Shown: positions 36,978-51,166, counted from the stretch's first letter. The stretch is 64,000 nucleotides of DNA from Scenedesmus sp. ARA3 (GCA_004335835.1 RWJK01001950.1:1-64000), one strand, 5' to 3'. Notes: a model not told the origin generated them from the sequence alone. Made by a program: numbers and translations.

Positions 36978-37407
36978 TGGTGGAGCTACGGCTAGCTCGT
37001 CAGCAGCAGCAGCGGCGCTGTGGCGGCGTTTGGGGTGCTAGGCGGCAATTGCTTTGACAACTGCGCAAGTGTGCCGAGGGGCAGGGCTATGTTGCATGGG
37101 ACAGCCCAAAGGTGGCACTGCTCAGCAGCAGTATTGCCATGAGTAGCAAAACTGGTGACCTTTCTGACCATTTCGCATGAGTAATTCGCGCCGTGAACCC
37201 GCATGTTAACAGTTTGCACCGTGATCAGCACAACACATGTTACAACTTTACATTCACAGACAACTACAACTGTACACAAACGGCAAATTATCCTTTTCCG
37301 CCACTTCTCCTACATGTCACATGTAACATGTGTAAAATCAGCCACAAGCGGGTCAGTCCCATCCCTGCTCCATCCCCGCTGCTCTGCACACCAATACACT
37401 GCTCACG
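36978..37407. other. 3' UTR region between convergent genes with TGTAA signals on both strands
   Basis: The GCP5-like gene (plus) and the giant gene (minus) end 430 bp apart, tail to tail. The chlorophyte polyadenylation signal TGTAA occurs on the plus strand at 37322-37326 and 37331-37335. It occurs on the minus strand (read as TTACA) at 37240-37244 and 37248-37252. If used, the two 3' UTRs would overlap by roughly 80-100 bases. Confidence 0.5.
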
Positions 37408-40400
37408 CTACAGATAGTCCACCATGACCTTCACGGTGATCATGTCACCCAGGATCTCACTGAACCTCTTCACCAGCCCATCTACTGCCGTGCACTCTGC
37501 AGCAATCTGCACAAACACCTGGCTCAGCTGCATGCCGCCAGCAGCAGCATGGAACTGCCCGCCAGCTGCCATGGCCATCTGCTGCAGCAGCGGGGTGCCT
37601 CTGCTGTATGACTGCCCAAATGCGATGGTGTGCACCTGCAGGTTCCTGCTGCTGTACTTGGCATGCAGCTGCTGCATGACGCTGACTGGACTGCCGCCAC
37701 CGTCATCACCATCCGACATGAACACCAGGATGGGTGTGAGGCCAGCAGGTGTCGCAGCCAGCAAGCTGTCGCACCGCTGCAGCGCTGGCGTGAAGCAGGT
37801 GCCGCCACCGCTGTAACTGAAGCTCTGAGGAGCTGAAGTCAGCTGCTGCAGCTGAATGGCAACCCTAGGCGAGGAATCAAAGGCAACCACTGACACGTAG
37901 TCGCCTGCGCACTGGTCGCTGGTGCGGCGTGTCAGCAGCTGCTGGTAGGCAGTGAGCAGCTCCTGCCATGGCCTGCGTTAGTGGCAGCCGTACGCAAGCA
38001 AGTCAGTGAGTTATGTTTGCCAACCGGCTTTTGCGCGCAATTGCTGTATGTGACAGCCTGCCTTCGTCTTTGTTCTTCCTCTCAGCAGTCGATCAATCAG
38101 TCAGGTTTGAAACAGCACTTGGTTGAGGACTTCACAGCATTTGCTGCCGCATTTGGGCTTGCTGTACATCATCAGCGTCAAGCTTCCACATGTAACGCCG
38201 GTGGTACTACAGCAGCGCCATTGACACCGCCGCTCACCTGCCGCTCATTGAGCCAGATGAGTCCAGGCAGAACACAAAGTGGAAGGCATGTGCAGGCTGC
38301 TTGCTGCTGTCAAACAGCGGCTCGCAGGACAGCTTGCGGTCCTCAGCTGGGCAGTCATAGTGCTTGCGCATGGCGGCTGCAGTCTTGTCTAGTTTATGGG
38401 CCTGCAACCAATGGCACGCAGGGACACGAAGGTGAAATACAGTCAGGTTCATGTGCGCAGTTGCAAAACAGCAGGATGCGAGTCAGGCACAAACACTTGG
38501 TTGTTGCTGCCACCAACTGGTCAGGAACAAGTACAAGTGCAGCCTGGTGCGATGCACAAGCAGCATGTATGCATCTGAAGAGACAGATGTACATATGTGC
38601 GGGTCCTAGACCCCCCCACCCCCACATTATGTGCATGCAAGCTCACCTTGACTGGCATGACCAGCAGGTCAACGTGCTGCTTGCGCAGCTGCTGCATCAC
38701 GCTGCGCACATCGCAGCCAGGCCGGGGGCTGCCTCCCGGGTGTGCGTCCTTGGGGTCGTCATTGCAGTCCCTGGGGTGGTGCATGAGGGAGTGACAGCAG
38801 TCAAGGTAGAAAGCATTAGCCTTCTTGAAAAGGAAACCTGTGTGGCATGTTTTTGAACCAACCGCGCAACGCTTAAGCACAACAACCAATAGCCCATTGA
38901 AATCAGCAGTGGAAGGTGGATTCAACAGGCACTGCAGGCAGGCCTCCTGCAATTGCGTCAACCAGCCACAGGCGCCACACCTCCGCACACCACATTAGGG
39001 TAGCTGAAAGCGGAACCTTGCGCACACACCGGATGCACCCACACAACCTGCTTTGTACAATGCGAGCTGCCTCACCTGCCGTGCGCTGGCGAGTCTGCGA
39101 TCAGCACCAGGAAGCGCGCCTTGGCCTGCCACTGCAGCTGCGCAGCAGCAGACAGCGCAGCCATCATGTCCTCCGGCTCATCGCCGCCACCCTGCGCCTG
39201 CAGCTCCTTCACCTGCGGGTAGTAGGCGGCCACAGAGAGGTCGCAGAGCACAGGCAACAGCGTGTTATGTCAGAGCATGGTCATGCCACCTACGTGTGCA
39301 GCGCACAAGTGCTTGCACGCTGACACGCTAGCAATTGATAGCACATGGCAGCACACATCAGGCAACTGGAGACTGAAACTGATGCGTCATGACGATCACA
39401 AAAGCTGGCGGCAGATAAATGCCAACGCCGCAGCCAGCAGCGACCACATACCTGCACATGCAAAGCTGCACAGCACAAGCTCCAATGTTAATGCCACCCC
39501 CAGCCCAGCTCACCATGGCCACCAGCTCCTTGCTGTCCTCCGTGAAGGGCAGCTCCTGCAGCTGTTGCGCATCGCCCACGTCCCTGTACGCCACCAAGCC
39601 CCAGCGCACGCGCACGTCGATGTCCTTGCACTTTTCCTGGATCTTGGGCAGCAGGCCGTCCGCAATGGCCTGGATCTGCGCCTTGCAGGCCTCGATCCAG
39701 CCGCTCATGCTGCCGGTGACGTCGATGCAGAAGCACACGTCCACGCTCATCTCATCGGGCTGCGCATGGATCAGCTTGGCCTCCTTGTGCTGGCCCAGCT
39801 GCTTCACCAGGTCGCCAAACACGCTGCTCTGCTGCTGCAGCACCTCCTCCACAGTGGCAGCTGCGCCAGACATCACAGGCATGAGCTCCGTCCAGTCCTC
39901 GCCTGCTGCAGCAGCCGCACTGCCGCTGCTGGCTGCAGCCATGTCATCTGCTGCGTACAGCGCCTGCAGCGCGTCTGGCAGCGCACTCGGCAGCTTTGCT
40001 GTAGCCCAGCGCTGGTAACACATGGGCACGTGGCTGCGGTCAAAGCCCACGCTGAGGCCCACCACCTCCACGCCAGCCTGCTCTGCCTGCTGCAGCGCTG
40101 CTGCCAGGGCCAGGCCGCTGGTGCCGTATCCGTCGCTGATGACAAAGATCTTCTTGGCTGCCCTGCTGTTGCTGCTGCCGAGCAGCGCTGCAGCTGCCTG
40201 GATCGCTGCCGCATCCATTGATGCAAGGTGCTGGTCTGCAGGGAGTGGCAGTGCAACGTGGAGCACCAAACTGCTGAAGGCTGTGCTTTGCGGCCAGACA
40301 ATGCTGGATGTAGGTGACATGAGAGAAAGCATGTGTCACTGCAACATCATGTGCGACAGGGTGGCTCAAACTGGCGAGTGACCTACCTCGGCAAGCAAGC

Positions 40401-43400
40401 ATTAAAGCAAGCAAGCAAGCACGCACACACGCACGCACGCTCGCATGCACGCAAGCAAGCGAGCAATCAAAGCATACAAAAAGCAAAGCAAGCAAGCTGT
40501 GACTGCCATGCTGTCCCATTGATTAGCCCAGACATTCGCAACCTTGACTTCATCCCTCACCTGGCTTGCAGTTGACCTGCTCCAGCAGTGCCAGCTGGCT
40601 GGCCTGGTCCCAGGCCGTGTCAGGCCCCTTGACCAGCACAGGCGCAGCACCAAACGTCATCACCACAAAGTCGTCCAGCCCCACCTTGCCCAGCGCATCA
40701 GCCAGCATGGCCAGCACCTCCAGGCTGCACTGCTGCAGGTGCCCCTGCATGGACTGCGAGACGTCCAGCAGCAGCGCAACCTGGTAGGTGCGCTTGCCGC
40801 CTGCGGTCTTGCGCGCAAAGATCTTGTGGCTGCTGTAGTTGCTGATGACAGCCTTGATAAGTCCTTGCAGGTGCAGGGTGGGGCCGGATTCCTCTGCACG
40901 GCGCCGCGTGTGCTTGTTGTGTGGCAGTACAGCGCCCTCAAGCACCTCCACCAGGCGGTTGACCTGCCCCTGCACTGCTGGCCTGGCCAATGCAAGCCGC
41001 CACTGCTCCTCAACCTGCTGCAGCGCTGTGGAGTGCAGCGGGCTCTGGCGGATGCTACTGCAGTACTCTGCGAGCTGGGCCTGAGCAGCTTCCACCTGCA
41101 GCTGCAGGGCAGAGCTGCTGGCGCTGCTGCTGTCATGAGCACTGCCTGCTGCGTCCTCTGCTGCCAGGGCTGCTGCAAAGGGAATGCTCGCGCCAACAGG
41201 GCTGTGTCTGAACATTGCCGCAGGCTCGACGCCACCCTGCAATGCTGCTGCATTGTAGCTGACCGCACCCAGCGCTGCCAGCCCTTTGCTGAGCACAGGC
41301 AGCAAGAGCGGCTGCGTGCTCACAGATGGAGCGTTCAATCTTGCAAGCGCTGGCAGCTCGGCAGCAGCAGCAAGAGGCTGCATGGTGCTGCTACTGCTGC
41401 TGCTACTGCTGCTGCTAGTGTTTGCTGTGAAGCTGGTACCAGCTGCGCGTGCAGGTTGCGCAGCAGGTGGTGCTGCTGCCAGCTGCAGCTCGCTGTCCAG
41501 GTATGAGGTGATGAGCTTTGCCACCACCTTGGACATGTCTGCTGCGTGCTCCTTGCTGAGGGTCTCTGCGTGGTCTGCTGCTGCTGCCCACAGGTCGTTG
41601 ATGCGGCCCATCATCTCCTCCTGCTGCCTGTCGTACAGGTTGAGCACTGCCAGCTTGATGCCCTTGGGCTGCAGCGCGCTCAGGTAGTCCTGCAAAGCAG
41701 ACAGGGAGCAACAGGGGCCGCAGGGGCAGCAGGCCAGCGGCAGCAGCAGCATTTGCTTATGCCGGAGAATTGCTGATAGGTAGAACATGCAGACGGCCAG
41801 CTGGTGTACTGCACTGCTGTCTTTTGGCACAACTCAAGGCATCAGCACACTGAGAGGAAGAAGCGACATGTCGGTATGTGCGGCTGTTTGGAGCCATTAC
41901 ATCAGGCATAGAGGCGGCCTCACCTCAGCTCGCATCTCCTGAGTGAGACCATCCACCAGAGCTAGCACCAGCCTGTGGTGCACAATCTCAGGGCTGCTGC
42001 TGCCTCCACTGCTGCCCACCCCTGCTTCTGCTGCCGGCAGTGATGCCTGGCCGCCATTGCTGCTGCTGGAGCTGATTGCTGGTGCGTCCTTGAACACCTC
42101 CCGCGCAGCATACTCGCAGGCTGAGGCTGGGTACGTGCCTTCGTCAAACGTCATGGCCTCCAGCGCCAGCTGCAGCGCCTGAGCACTGAAGGGCTCCTGC
42201 AGCCCCTTCAGCACCACCTGCCCATGCGCCCTGCCAAACCGCACCACTGCAAAGCGCATCTCCAGCCGGCGCAGCACCTCAGCCAGCAGCACCAGCGCCT
42301 GCTTGGTCTCATCAGCAAGGCGCGACATGCTGCCGCTGTTGTCCAGCAGCACTGCCACCTCAAAGGAATGCTGCTGCCGCCCGCTGCTGCGCTTGTAGAA
42401 GAGCTCAATGTAGCGCAGCAGCTGCTGCACCACCACCGTGCTGGCCTTCTGCATGGGCGCACTCGCGGCCAGGCGCTGGTAGGTCAGCTGCCCTGTAGCA
42501 GCTTGCAGTGCTGCTGCTGCCGATCCAACAGCTGCAGCAGCAGCTGCGCTGTTGCGCGCAGCACCAGCCGCTGTGCTGCTCCTGCTGCCGTGCTGGCCCT
42601 GCTTGCGGCTGGTGCCTGCCTGCTGGTAGAGCTCTGCAAGGTTGCTGGCTGCCAGCACGTCTTGCTTGATCTTTGGATCGATGGTGATGCGGCCGACAGC
42701 TGTCGTTGCCAGCTCAAACTCTGGCGTCGGGCCGCTGACCTGCAGGCAGCAAGGCAGCCAGAGAAGCAGCAAGGGGCGGAAAGCTTGCTTAGTTGCCTGC
42801 AGGCAGGTCCAGCTGCACCTCGGGCAAACTCAGACGCAGTTGGTGTGTCAAGGGCAACCACCAGTACTTTTCAACCTGTATTCTGTGCATTCTTGGTGGC
42901 CGTTTGCTGCTGCAAACCACCTCACAAACAGCAGCCATTGTCTGAAGTTTTTGTACGGCTGCAATGACGCGTGTTGCGCCTCACATGTAAGCGTGCATGC
43001 AAACCACAGCAGAACAATGCCTGCGCCCATGGCAAATCAGCACTGTACGCAGCCTACCTGCAGGTTTGGCTTGATCTGCACATTCTTGCCCAGAGGCCTG
43101 TTGCTGGGCGGCAGCACCAATCCGCGCCTGTTGGACTTGAGCTGGCCCAGCACGTTCACCTTGCCGCCCGCCAGGCCACCCGGCCACTGCATGCTGCCCA
43201 GCTGCTGGCCGCCCCTGCTGCTGCTGCTGCCCAAGCCTGCTGCCCCGGCTGCATCTGGCTGTGTGCCATCTGCAGCACCTGCTGTCTGCGAGGTATCTAC
43301 AGCCAGATCCTCAGTTGTGACCTCAATGTCCTGGTCAAGGTGCAGCAGGTTGTCAGGCGTGGCTCCCGCTGGTTCTGCTGCTGCCTTGGACGCAGACAGC

Positions 43401-46400
43401 AGACGCGTGCCAGGCATGTGCCCCTCGTCATCCTCGCCTGCTGCTGCAGAGGAAGCCGCCAACTCATCCAGATGCTGCAGGGCGTAACTCAGGTCTGCGC
43501 TGCTGCTGAAGTGTGCAGCCATCTCTGCAAGCTCCCTGGCCTTGGCGTCAGTGCTGTCGGCGCCTGGCAGTGCTGCTGCATCATCCTCAGGCAGCTCAAA
43601 GTCCTCTGCTGCATCTGCTGCTGAAGCGCCTGCCGCGCCGCTGCCATACTGTATGCCCAGCTCCTGCAGCTGCCGCTGCACCTGCGGCGGCAGCCTGTCA
43701 GGCGGCAGAGCAGCCAGCAGGCAGCGGATGCTGTGCTCTTCAACTGCAACTGCCTCTGCTGCACCTTGCTCCATCACACCTGCCTGCAGCTTCAGAGCGG
43801 TGATGGTCTGCAGCATTTGTATGCCCTGCAGGTGCAGCAGTGCGGCGGAATACTTCAGGGGACATGAAACCGTGGTGTAAACGCCTGCAAGTGCACTGCC
43901 CAGTCCATCAACCCGGTGGATAGCAGTAAGCAAGCGCAGGATTGCTGTGCCCGCACATTGTATGCCTGCAGCACAACACAAGCTACGTCACAGCTGCCTG
44001 TCCTAAGCACTACTGCTTGTTCCTGCAACCCTGGCAGGCAGTCACTGCACTCCACATGCGGTTACAACTGCGCATGTGTGAGCAGCACAAGGCCCACCTG
44101 CATGACCATCTCCCCGGCAGCCACAGCCACAGCGTGTGTGGAGCGGCCCTGGATGAGCCTGCAGGCAGAGCTGAAGCCTGGCAGGGGCACAGCAGCAGCG
44201 CAGGCAGATGCAGGCATGGTAAGGTGGTGCACAACCGTGCCTTGCAACAGCCTGGCGTGAAGGTCTACTTGTCCACGTTCATGCGCTGCTGGTGACTGCT
44301 CAGGTGCACAAGCTTTCTGCCATGCGTGTATATCACAGTTGCTGCAGCCATCATGTACGCCAGGGACAACCATGGTGCTGCATCCCACCCTGCATACACA
44401 AGTAATCCACTCGCCATGCTGCCACTAGGTCAGCAGTTTGGCTTGTGTGCACCCACCTGTTTCCCAAGCATTGGCAGCTTGTTTGACATCTGCCAAACTC
44501 TGCATCAGCAGTGTAGCGGCAGGGTAGCCGGCGGCGCTGCTGCTGTCTCCCCTGCCCTGATGCAGTGCTGCAGCCCCTGATGCCAGCTTGCCCCTGCAGC
44601 TGGCCAGGCTGCTGCTGCACTGCTGCATGGCCTTGCTGACACCTTGTGCTAGCAGCTCCTGCTCACGATCCGACAGCAGGGCAGCAGCTGGTGCACTGCT
44701 TGCGTCCGGGCTGCTGTCACTGCTTGCTGCCCCATCCATGGCGCCGGCACTGCTGCTGTCTGCAGCGTCACGCGCATCGTCTGCACTGCCGGTGCTGCTG
44801 CTGTGGCTTTCAAGTTCTGGCTCAGCATTCAGCCCAACTTGGCCACCACCAACCGCAGCAGAAGCAGCGCTGGGCATGGAGCTAGGCTGTGCAGCATGCC
44901 GGGATGTGCGTACGGCAGCCCTTGTGGTGGCTCGCACGTGACTGCCAGTGGCAGCGCGAACCCTTCTGCCTGCGTTGCTGCTGCGGCTGCTGTTCTGTGC
45001 GGCTTCACCACCAGCGTGTGCTGTTGCAGCACTCACGCTGCTGGCTGGTGCTGCTGCACTACCAGCAGTGCTTGCAACTGCACTACCAGCTGCACTCAGG
45101 GTAACTTCAACTGCCTGATGTGCAGAGCTGCTACTGCTGCCCCTGCTTGCTGCACCTGTATAAGACTGGCTAGCGTTGCTGTGGCTGCTGACAGCAGCTG
45201 CGACACCGTCAATGCCGCTGCTGCTTCCAGCCTGTCCTGTTGCAGCATTGCTGCTGCTCCTTGCAGCTCCGCCCAAGCGGGCAGCAATACCCAGGGCTGC
45301 AGCAGCTGATGCTGCAGTGCTGCTGGCAGCAGTGGATGCACCAGCAGCGGCGGCCCCAGCCAGTATGGAGATGGCAGGAGGTACGCTGCCTTGGCCTAAG
45401 CTGCCTGGTATCACACCACCGTTGCCGCCTGCACCGCCAACCGAAGCACCTGACCCGCCACTCCCACCACCACCTGCACCTACACCAGCGGCACCACCAC
45501 TGCCTGTACCAGCTGTGCCGGCACTGCCACCTGCACCAGCAGCACCACCACTGCCTGTACCAGCTGCGCCGCCACTGCCACCTGCACCAGCAGCACCACC
45601 ACTGCCTGTACCAGCTGCGCCGCCACTGCCACCTGCACCAGCAGCACCACCACTGCCTGTACCAGCTGCGCCGCCACTGCCACCTGCACCAGCGGCACCA
45701 CCACTGCCTGTACCAGCTGCGCCACCACTGCCTGCACCAGCGGCACTGTCGCCACCTGCACTGCCAGCAGCACCAGCACTGCCCTGGCTGCCGTTGCTGC
45801 CTGCAGATGCTGCATCACCATTGCCGCCTGTACCAGCAGCACCAGCACTGCCCTGGCTGTCACCACTGCCTGCAGAAGCAGCATCACTGTCACCACCTGC
45901 ACTGCCAACAGCACCAGCAGCACCAGCGCTGCCCTGGCTACCGTTGCTGCCTGCAGATGCTGCATCACCACCGCCACCTGTACCAGCAGCACCAGCACTG
46001 CTTTGACTGCCGCCACTGCCTGCTGCAGCTGCATCGCTGCCGCTGCCTGTACCGGCAGCACCAGCAGCATCAGCACTGCCCTGGCTGCTGCCATTGCCTG
46101 CCGATGCTGCATCCCTGCTGCCACTCGCATCAGCAGCACCAGCACTGCCCTGGCTGCCGCCGTTGCCTGCCGCTGGTGCATCACTGCTTCCAGCTGCACC
46201 AGCAGCACCGGCAGCACCAGCGCTGCCCTGGCTGCTGCTGTTGCCTGCAGATGCTGCATCACCACTTCCTGCACCGGCAGCACCAGCAGCACCAGCAGCA
46301 CCAGCGCTGCCCTGGCTGCCGCCACTACCTGCTGCAGCTGCATCACTGCTGCCGCCTGCACCGGCAGCACCAGCAGAACCAGCAGCACCAGCACTGCCCT

Positions 46401-49400
46401 GGCTGCCTCCGTTGCCTGCCGATGCTGCATCACCGTCGCCACCTGCAGTGCCAACAGCACCAGCAGCACCAACACTGCCTTGGCCGCCGCCACTGCCTGC
46501 TGCAGCTGCATCACTGCTGCTGCCTGCTGCAGCTGCATCACTGCTGCCGCCTACACCAGCAACACCGGCAGCGCCAGCAGCACCAGCACTGCCCTGGCTG
46601 CTGCTGTTGCCTGCCAATGCTGCATCACTGCTGCCACCTGCACCGGCAGCACCAGCAGTACCAGCACTGCCCTGGCTGCTGCTGCTGCTGCCTGCAGATG
46701 CTGCATCACTGCTGCCACCTGCACCAGCAGCACCAGCACTGCCTTGGCCGTCGGTGTTGCCTGCAGATGCTGCATCACTGCTGCCACCTGCACCAGCAGC
46801 AGCAGCAGCAGCAGCGCCAGTGTTGCCCTGGCTGCCGTTGCTGCCTGCAGATGCTGCATCACTGCTGCCACCTACACCAGCAGCACCAGTGCTGCCCTGG
46901 CTGCTGCCACTGCCTGCTGCAGCTGCATCATTGCTGCCGGCTGTAGCGGCAAAACCAGCAGCACCAGTGCTGCCCTGGCTGCTGCCACTGCCTGCTGCAG
47001 CTGCATCATTGCTGCCGCCTGCACCTGCAGCTCCTGTACTGCCAGCAGCACCAGCTGCATCAACACTGCCTTGGCAGCCGGTGTTGCCTGCAGATGCTGC
47101 ATCACTGCTGCCACCTGCACCAGCAGCACCAGCAGCACCAGTGCGGCCCTGGCTGCCACAACTGCCTGCCGATGCTGCATCACTGCTGCCACCTGCAGCG
47201 GCAGCACCAGCAGCACCAGTGCGGCCCTGGCTGCCACAACTGCCTGCCGATGCTGCATCACCGCTGCCGCCTGTACCACCAGCACCAGCGCTGCTTTGAC
47301 TACCTCCACTGCCTGCTGCAGCTGCATCACTGCTGCTGCCTGTACCGGCAACACCAGCAGCACCAGCACTGCCCTGGCTGCCGCTGCTGCCGGCAGATGC
47401 TGCATCACTGCTGCCACCTGCACCTTCAGCACCAGCACTGCCCTGGCTGCCGCCACTGCCTGCTGGAGCTGCATCACTGCTGCCACCTGTAGCGGCAACA
47501 TCGGCAGCACCAGCAGCACCAACACTGCCCTGGCCGCCGCCGTTCCCTGCAGATTCTGCATCACCACTGCCTGCACCGGCAGCACCAGCAGCGCCAGCAA
47601 CACCAGCAGGGCCGGCACTGCCCTGGCTGCTATCAGTGCCGGCAGATGCTGCCCCGCCACTGCCTTCTGCACTGGTAGTGTCGGCAGCACCAGCCCTGCT
47701 AGTGTTGCTTCCTGCTGCACCTGCCTGCTGAGCAGCAAGGGCAGCACTCGCTGCAGCACTGCTTGCTGTGTTGGCTTGTACACGGCTGCTGCCCACGGCA
47801 ACATCAGAACTGCCGGTGCCCTGTATGGGGCCTGCTGCATTGACTGCTGTTGGCGTGCCATTGCTGGTCATTGCTTCTTCGTCACCAGCACCAGCATCGC
47901 CGTTGCATGCACTGCTGTTCTTGCTGCTGCTGCTGCTTGCAGTGGACTCAACACCCTGGCTGCTGCTGCTGCTGCTGGCTGCTTGCACCATTCCAAAGAA
48001 TGCTGCAAGACCTCCCATGAAGCACAGCCGTTGCATACCCGGGTGCTGCACACCCATCAAAACACAGTGCTGCAGCAGCTGCAGCTCAAGTGCAAACTCC
48101 AATGCTATACCGCGGCTGCTGTCGTTGCTACTGCCATTGCTAGAGCCTGGCATGTGCTTCAGCTGTGTGGCTGCTGCCAGGAACTGCAGCAGTGCATCTA
48201 CCTTGAGCGGCAGCAGCCCTGGAGCTTGAGCCCATGAAGTGGGGTCTGAGCACAGCACTGCTGCGTGTGGCAGCAGCTGCTGCTGCAGCACACTGAGTGA
48301 CTGCTGACATGGCTGGCTGGCAAGAGGCCTTACTGTCTCTGCAAGCTCTGCCAACACTGCAGCTGAAGGAGAGCTGCAGGAGGTCTGGTCGCAGAGCTGC
48401 TGTAGGCCAAATAGCATGCTGCTGTAAGCTGAGCCTAGCTGCTGTGGAAGCAGCAGCTGAGGCATAGCCAGCAGCAGTTGTGCATGGTGCTGGTCTGGTG
48501 GACTGTTGGCCGCTGCTGTTTCTGCTGCTTTCTGCAAGCAGTCAGCAGCCTGCAGCAGCCAAGCACTGCCTGCAGAAGCTGGATGCAGAGCTGCATCACC
48601 CTCTCCTGCTGTTGTTGTTGGGGCACCCGTTGCTGCTGTGGTGGCAGCTGCTGCTGCTGCTGCTGCTGCTTTCAATGCTGCTGCTGCACTAGGCTTCTCC
48701 AGCAGGTGCCTGCCCTGCTGCTGCACTGCAGACCAGGTGGCGTCTGGGAGCAGCCCCAGCCGCTGAGCTGCCAGCCAGCTCTGCTCCCACTGCTGTGAAG
48801 GGCTGCAGCCGTCTGCTTCTGCCAGTGCCGCAACCTCAGTGGTGAGGGCCAGCAGCTGCTTGGCGCCTGCCAAGGGCAAGCCTGTGTAAGCTCCAATGAA
48901 AGTGGCAGCACGAGTACAAACCCTCTGGCAGCTGGTGTCACGGCTGTGCACAGCACTGATCAGGCTGCGTAGATGGCTGCTTGCCACAGTACTGGCAGTA
49001 TCTTCTGGCAGCAACTCCTGCACTACCGCCTGTTGCACAATGCGATCAAGATCTGCCCACCCGGCAAAGCGGTGATGCTGCAGCAGCTGCTGCAGCGGCA
49101 GGATGGTGAGCAGGGTGCGTGCATGAGCACCTGCATACTGCTGCATGGCTGGGGCAAACAGCACGCACTTGACAAGCGTGACTGCTGCTTCCAGCACTGC
49201 AGCGGGCTGGTCCCCAGCCTGCTTGGCAATGCACAGCTGCTGCAGCTGCTGCGACAGGGCAGGACTTGCCCTGGTGGCCAGCGCAAGAGCGCACATGCTG
49301 CCGTCACGCAGCTTGTTGGCATCATCATGCTCTGCTGCTGCAAGCAGCAGCTCAAGGCTGTGCAACGCAGCGCCTATCTCATGCTGCTGCGCAGGCAGCA

Positions 49401-51123
49401 GCAGCTCCTGCCCTGCTGGTGACTCAGCCACTGCCACAGCTGCTGAGATGCTGCAGGCACTGCTGGATGCGCCTCCGCTGCCTCCGCTGCTGCCAGCACT
49501 GCATGCTGACACGCCTGCTGCCTGCAGCTCTGCCACGATGCGCCTGACATCTGCAGGCAGCAGCTGCGACACAATGCTTGCCAAGGCAGCTGTGTCTCCA
49601 GGTGCCCCAGCCACGTACTCCAGCAGCTGCTGAGCAAAGCCCATGGCACTGGATGGCTCAAAGCCGAGCAACTGCATGAGGTGTACTGCCTCCTGGTTGC
49701 TGAGCTCCATTGCCGAGCTGGTGCTGCTGCTGCCAGGTAGGGCTCTGGAGACCAACCAATCTACTGCTGTAGCTGCACTAACAGCATTGGCTGCTGCACT
49801 GGATGTGCTGCAGCTGCTGCTGTTGCTGTGGCAAGCAACGTTAGCCTGGCCTGCTGCTACATCAAGGATGGCCTGCATCCGCTCGGGCAGGCTGGCCAGC
49901 CCCTCCAGTGATGATGCCATTGGCTTCAGCGCCTGCTGCAGCTGCTGGGCGAGCTGCTGGTCCATGTTGCTGGCCTGCAGTGCTGCCACGGCTGCACTCA
50001 CTGCAGGTGGCTGCAGCAGCTCAGGCTCCGCAGAGATCAGGTGCAGCAGGGCGTTGGTGACGGCTGCTGTGTCTGCTGGCGCTGCCTGCAGCAAAGCCGC
50101 ATTGAAGACTGAAAGCTGCTGCGACGCCGTGCCCGCAGCTGCTAGCAGCCCCTTCAAGCTCTCCCAGGCTGCCTGCAGCTCTGGCCTCGCAGCAGCACTG
50201 CCGGTGTCCATCGCCTGAAGCACGTCAGCTGCGCTGAGCTGCCCAGCAAGCAGCAGCGCTGCCTCCATCAGCTGCTGCTGTTGGCTTGTTCCAGGGTTGG
50301 TGTGCAGCCGCTGCAGCAGCGACCATGCCGCCACTGCTGCTTCTGCTGAAGGACCACCAGCTGGCAGTTGAGCTGCCACGACAGCAATGATGCCTGCATC
50401 TGCACCAAAAGCTGCTGAACTGGAGCATACCTGCTGCAGTAGGGCAGGCGGCACTGAGCCCCATGCAATGCTGCGGACGGGCTTGCTGCCTGGCACTGCC
50501 TGAGGAATGCTGGCATTGCTGTTGCCTGGGCTGCCAGCGGCACCAGTGCTGCTGCCGCTGCTGCTGCTGTTGGAACTGGTGCTTGCCGCCGCCACTTCAA
50601 CAAGCACAGGCAGCTGCATCGTGGCTGGCTGCATGTCCATGCCAATGCCATTGAGGCACCTCACGGCTACACGGCTCTGGTACATCCCTGGCTGCTGTCC
50701 TGCAAGCACCCGTACTTCCAGCTGCAGTGCCTGCCCCGCATGGCACACCAGGGGCCTGTCTGCTGCTGACACCTGCCCAGGTATGCATGGATGCAGTGGC
50801 CGCAGTTTGCCTGCGGCACTGAGCAGCACTGCCATCTCAAAGCTCTCATCCAGTTGTTCAGCTTCACAGCTGTTGTACTCCACAGACACGTAAGCAGTTG
50901 CATTGCCAGTGTTGCGGATGCTCAGCTGCCCTGCTGCTGTCGCGCCTGGCTGCAGCTGCTGCAGGTATACTGCCGCAGGCTGCACTTCTACATGTGGGCC
51001 GTTGCAAGTGAGCCTGCAGCTGATCTCTGCAACTGGCTGGTGCTTGCTGTTCGTGCAGATGAGTGTTTTGAAGTCTGTTGTGGCTCCATACACCAGCTGC
51101 TGTGGCCTAGCAGCAAACAGCAA

Positions 51124-51166
<43 letters not shown>

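Noticed and set aside
43855..44055. Alternative exon AYNVRAQQSCACLLL between the exons at 44177-44098 and 43825-43058
   Set aside because: It has a plausible acceptor but runs into a stop without a good in-phase donor. Skipping it keeps phase, although the region remains one of the less certain joins.
45176..48237. Long plus-strand open frames of 276-744 residues rich in Pro/Ala, Cys/Ser/Thr or His/Gln
   Set aside because: They mirror the Gly/Ala/Ser minisatellite of the minus-strand giant gene. Their translations are direct antisense readings of its repeats, with no start context, splice logic or domain.
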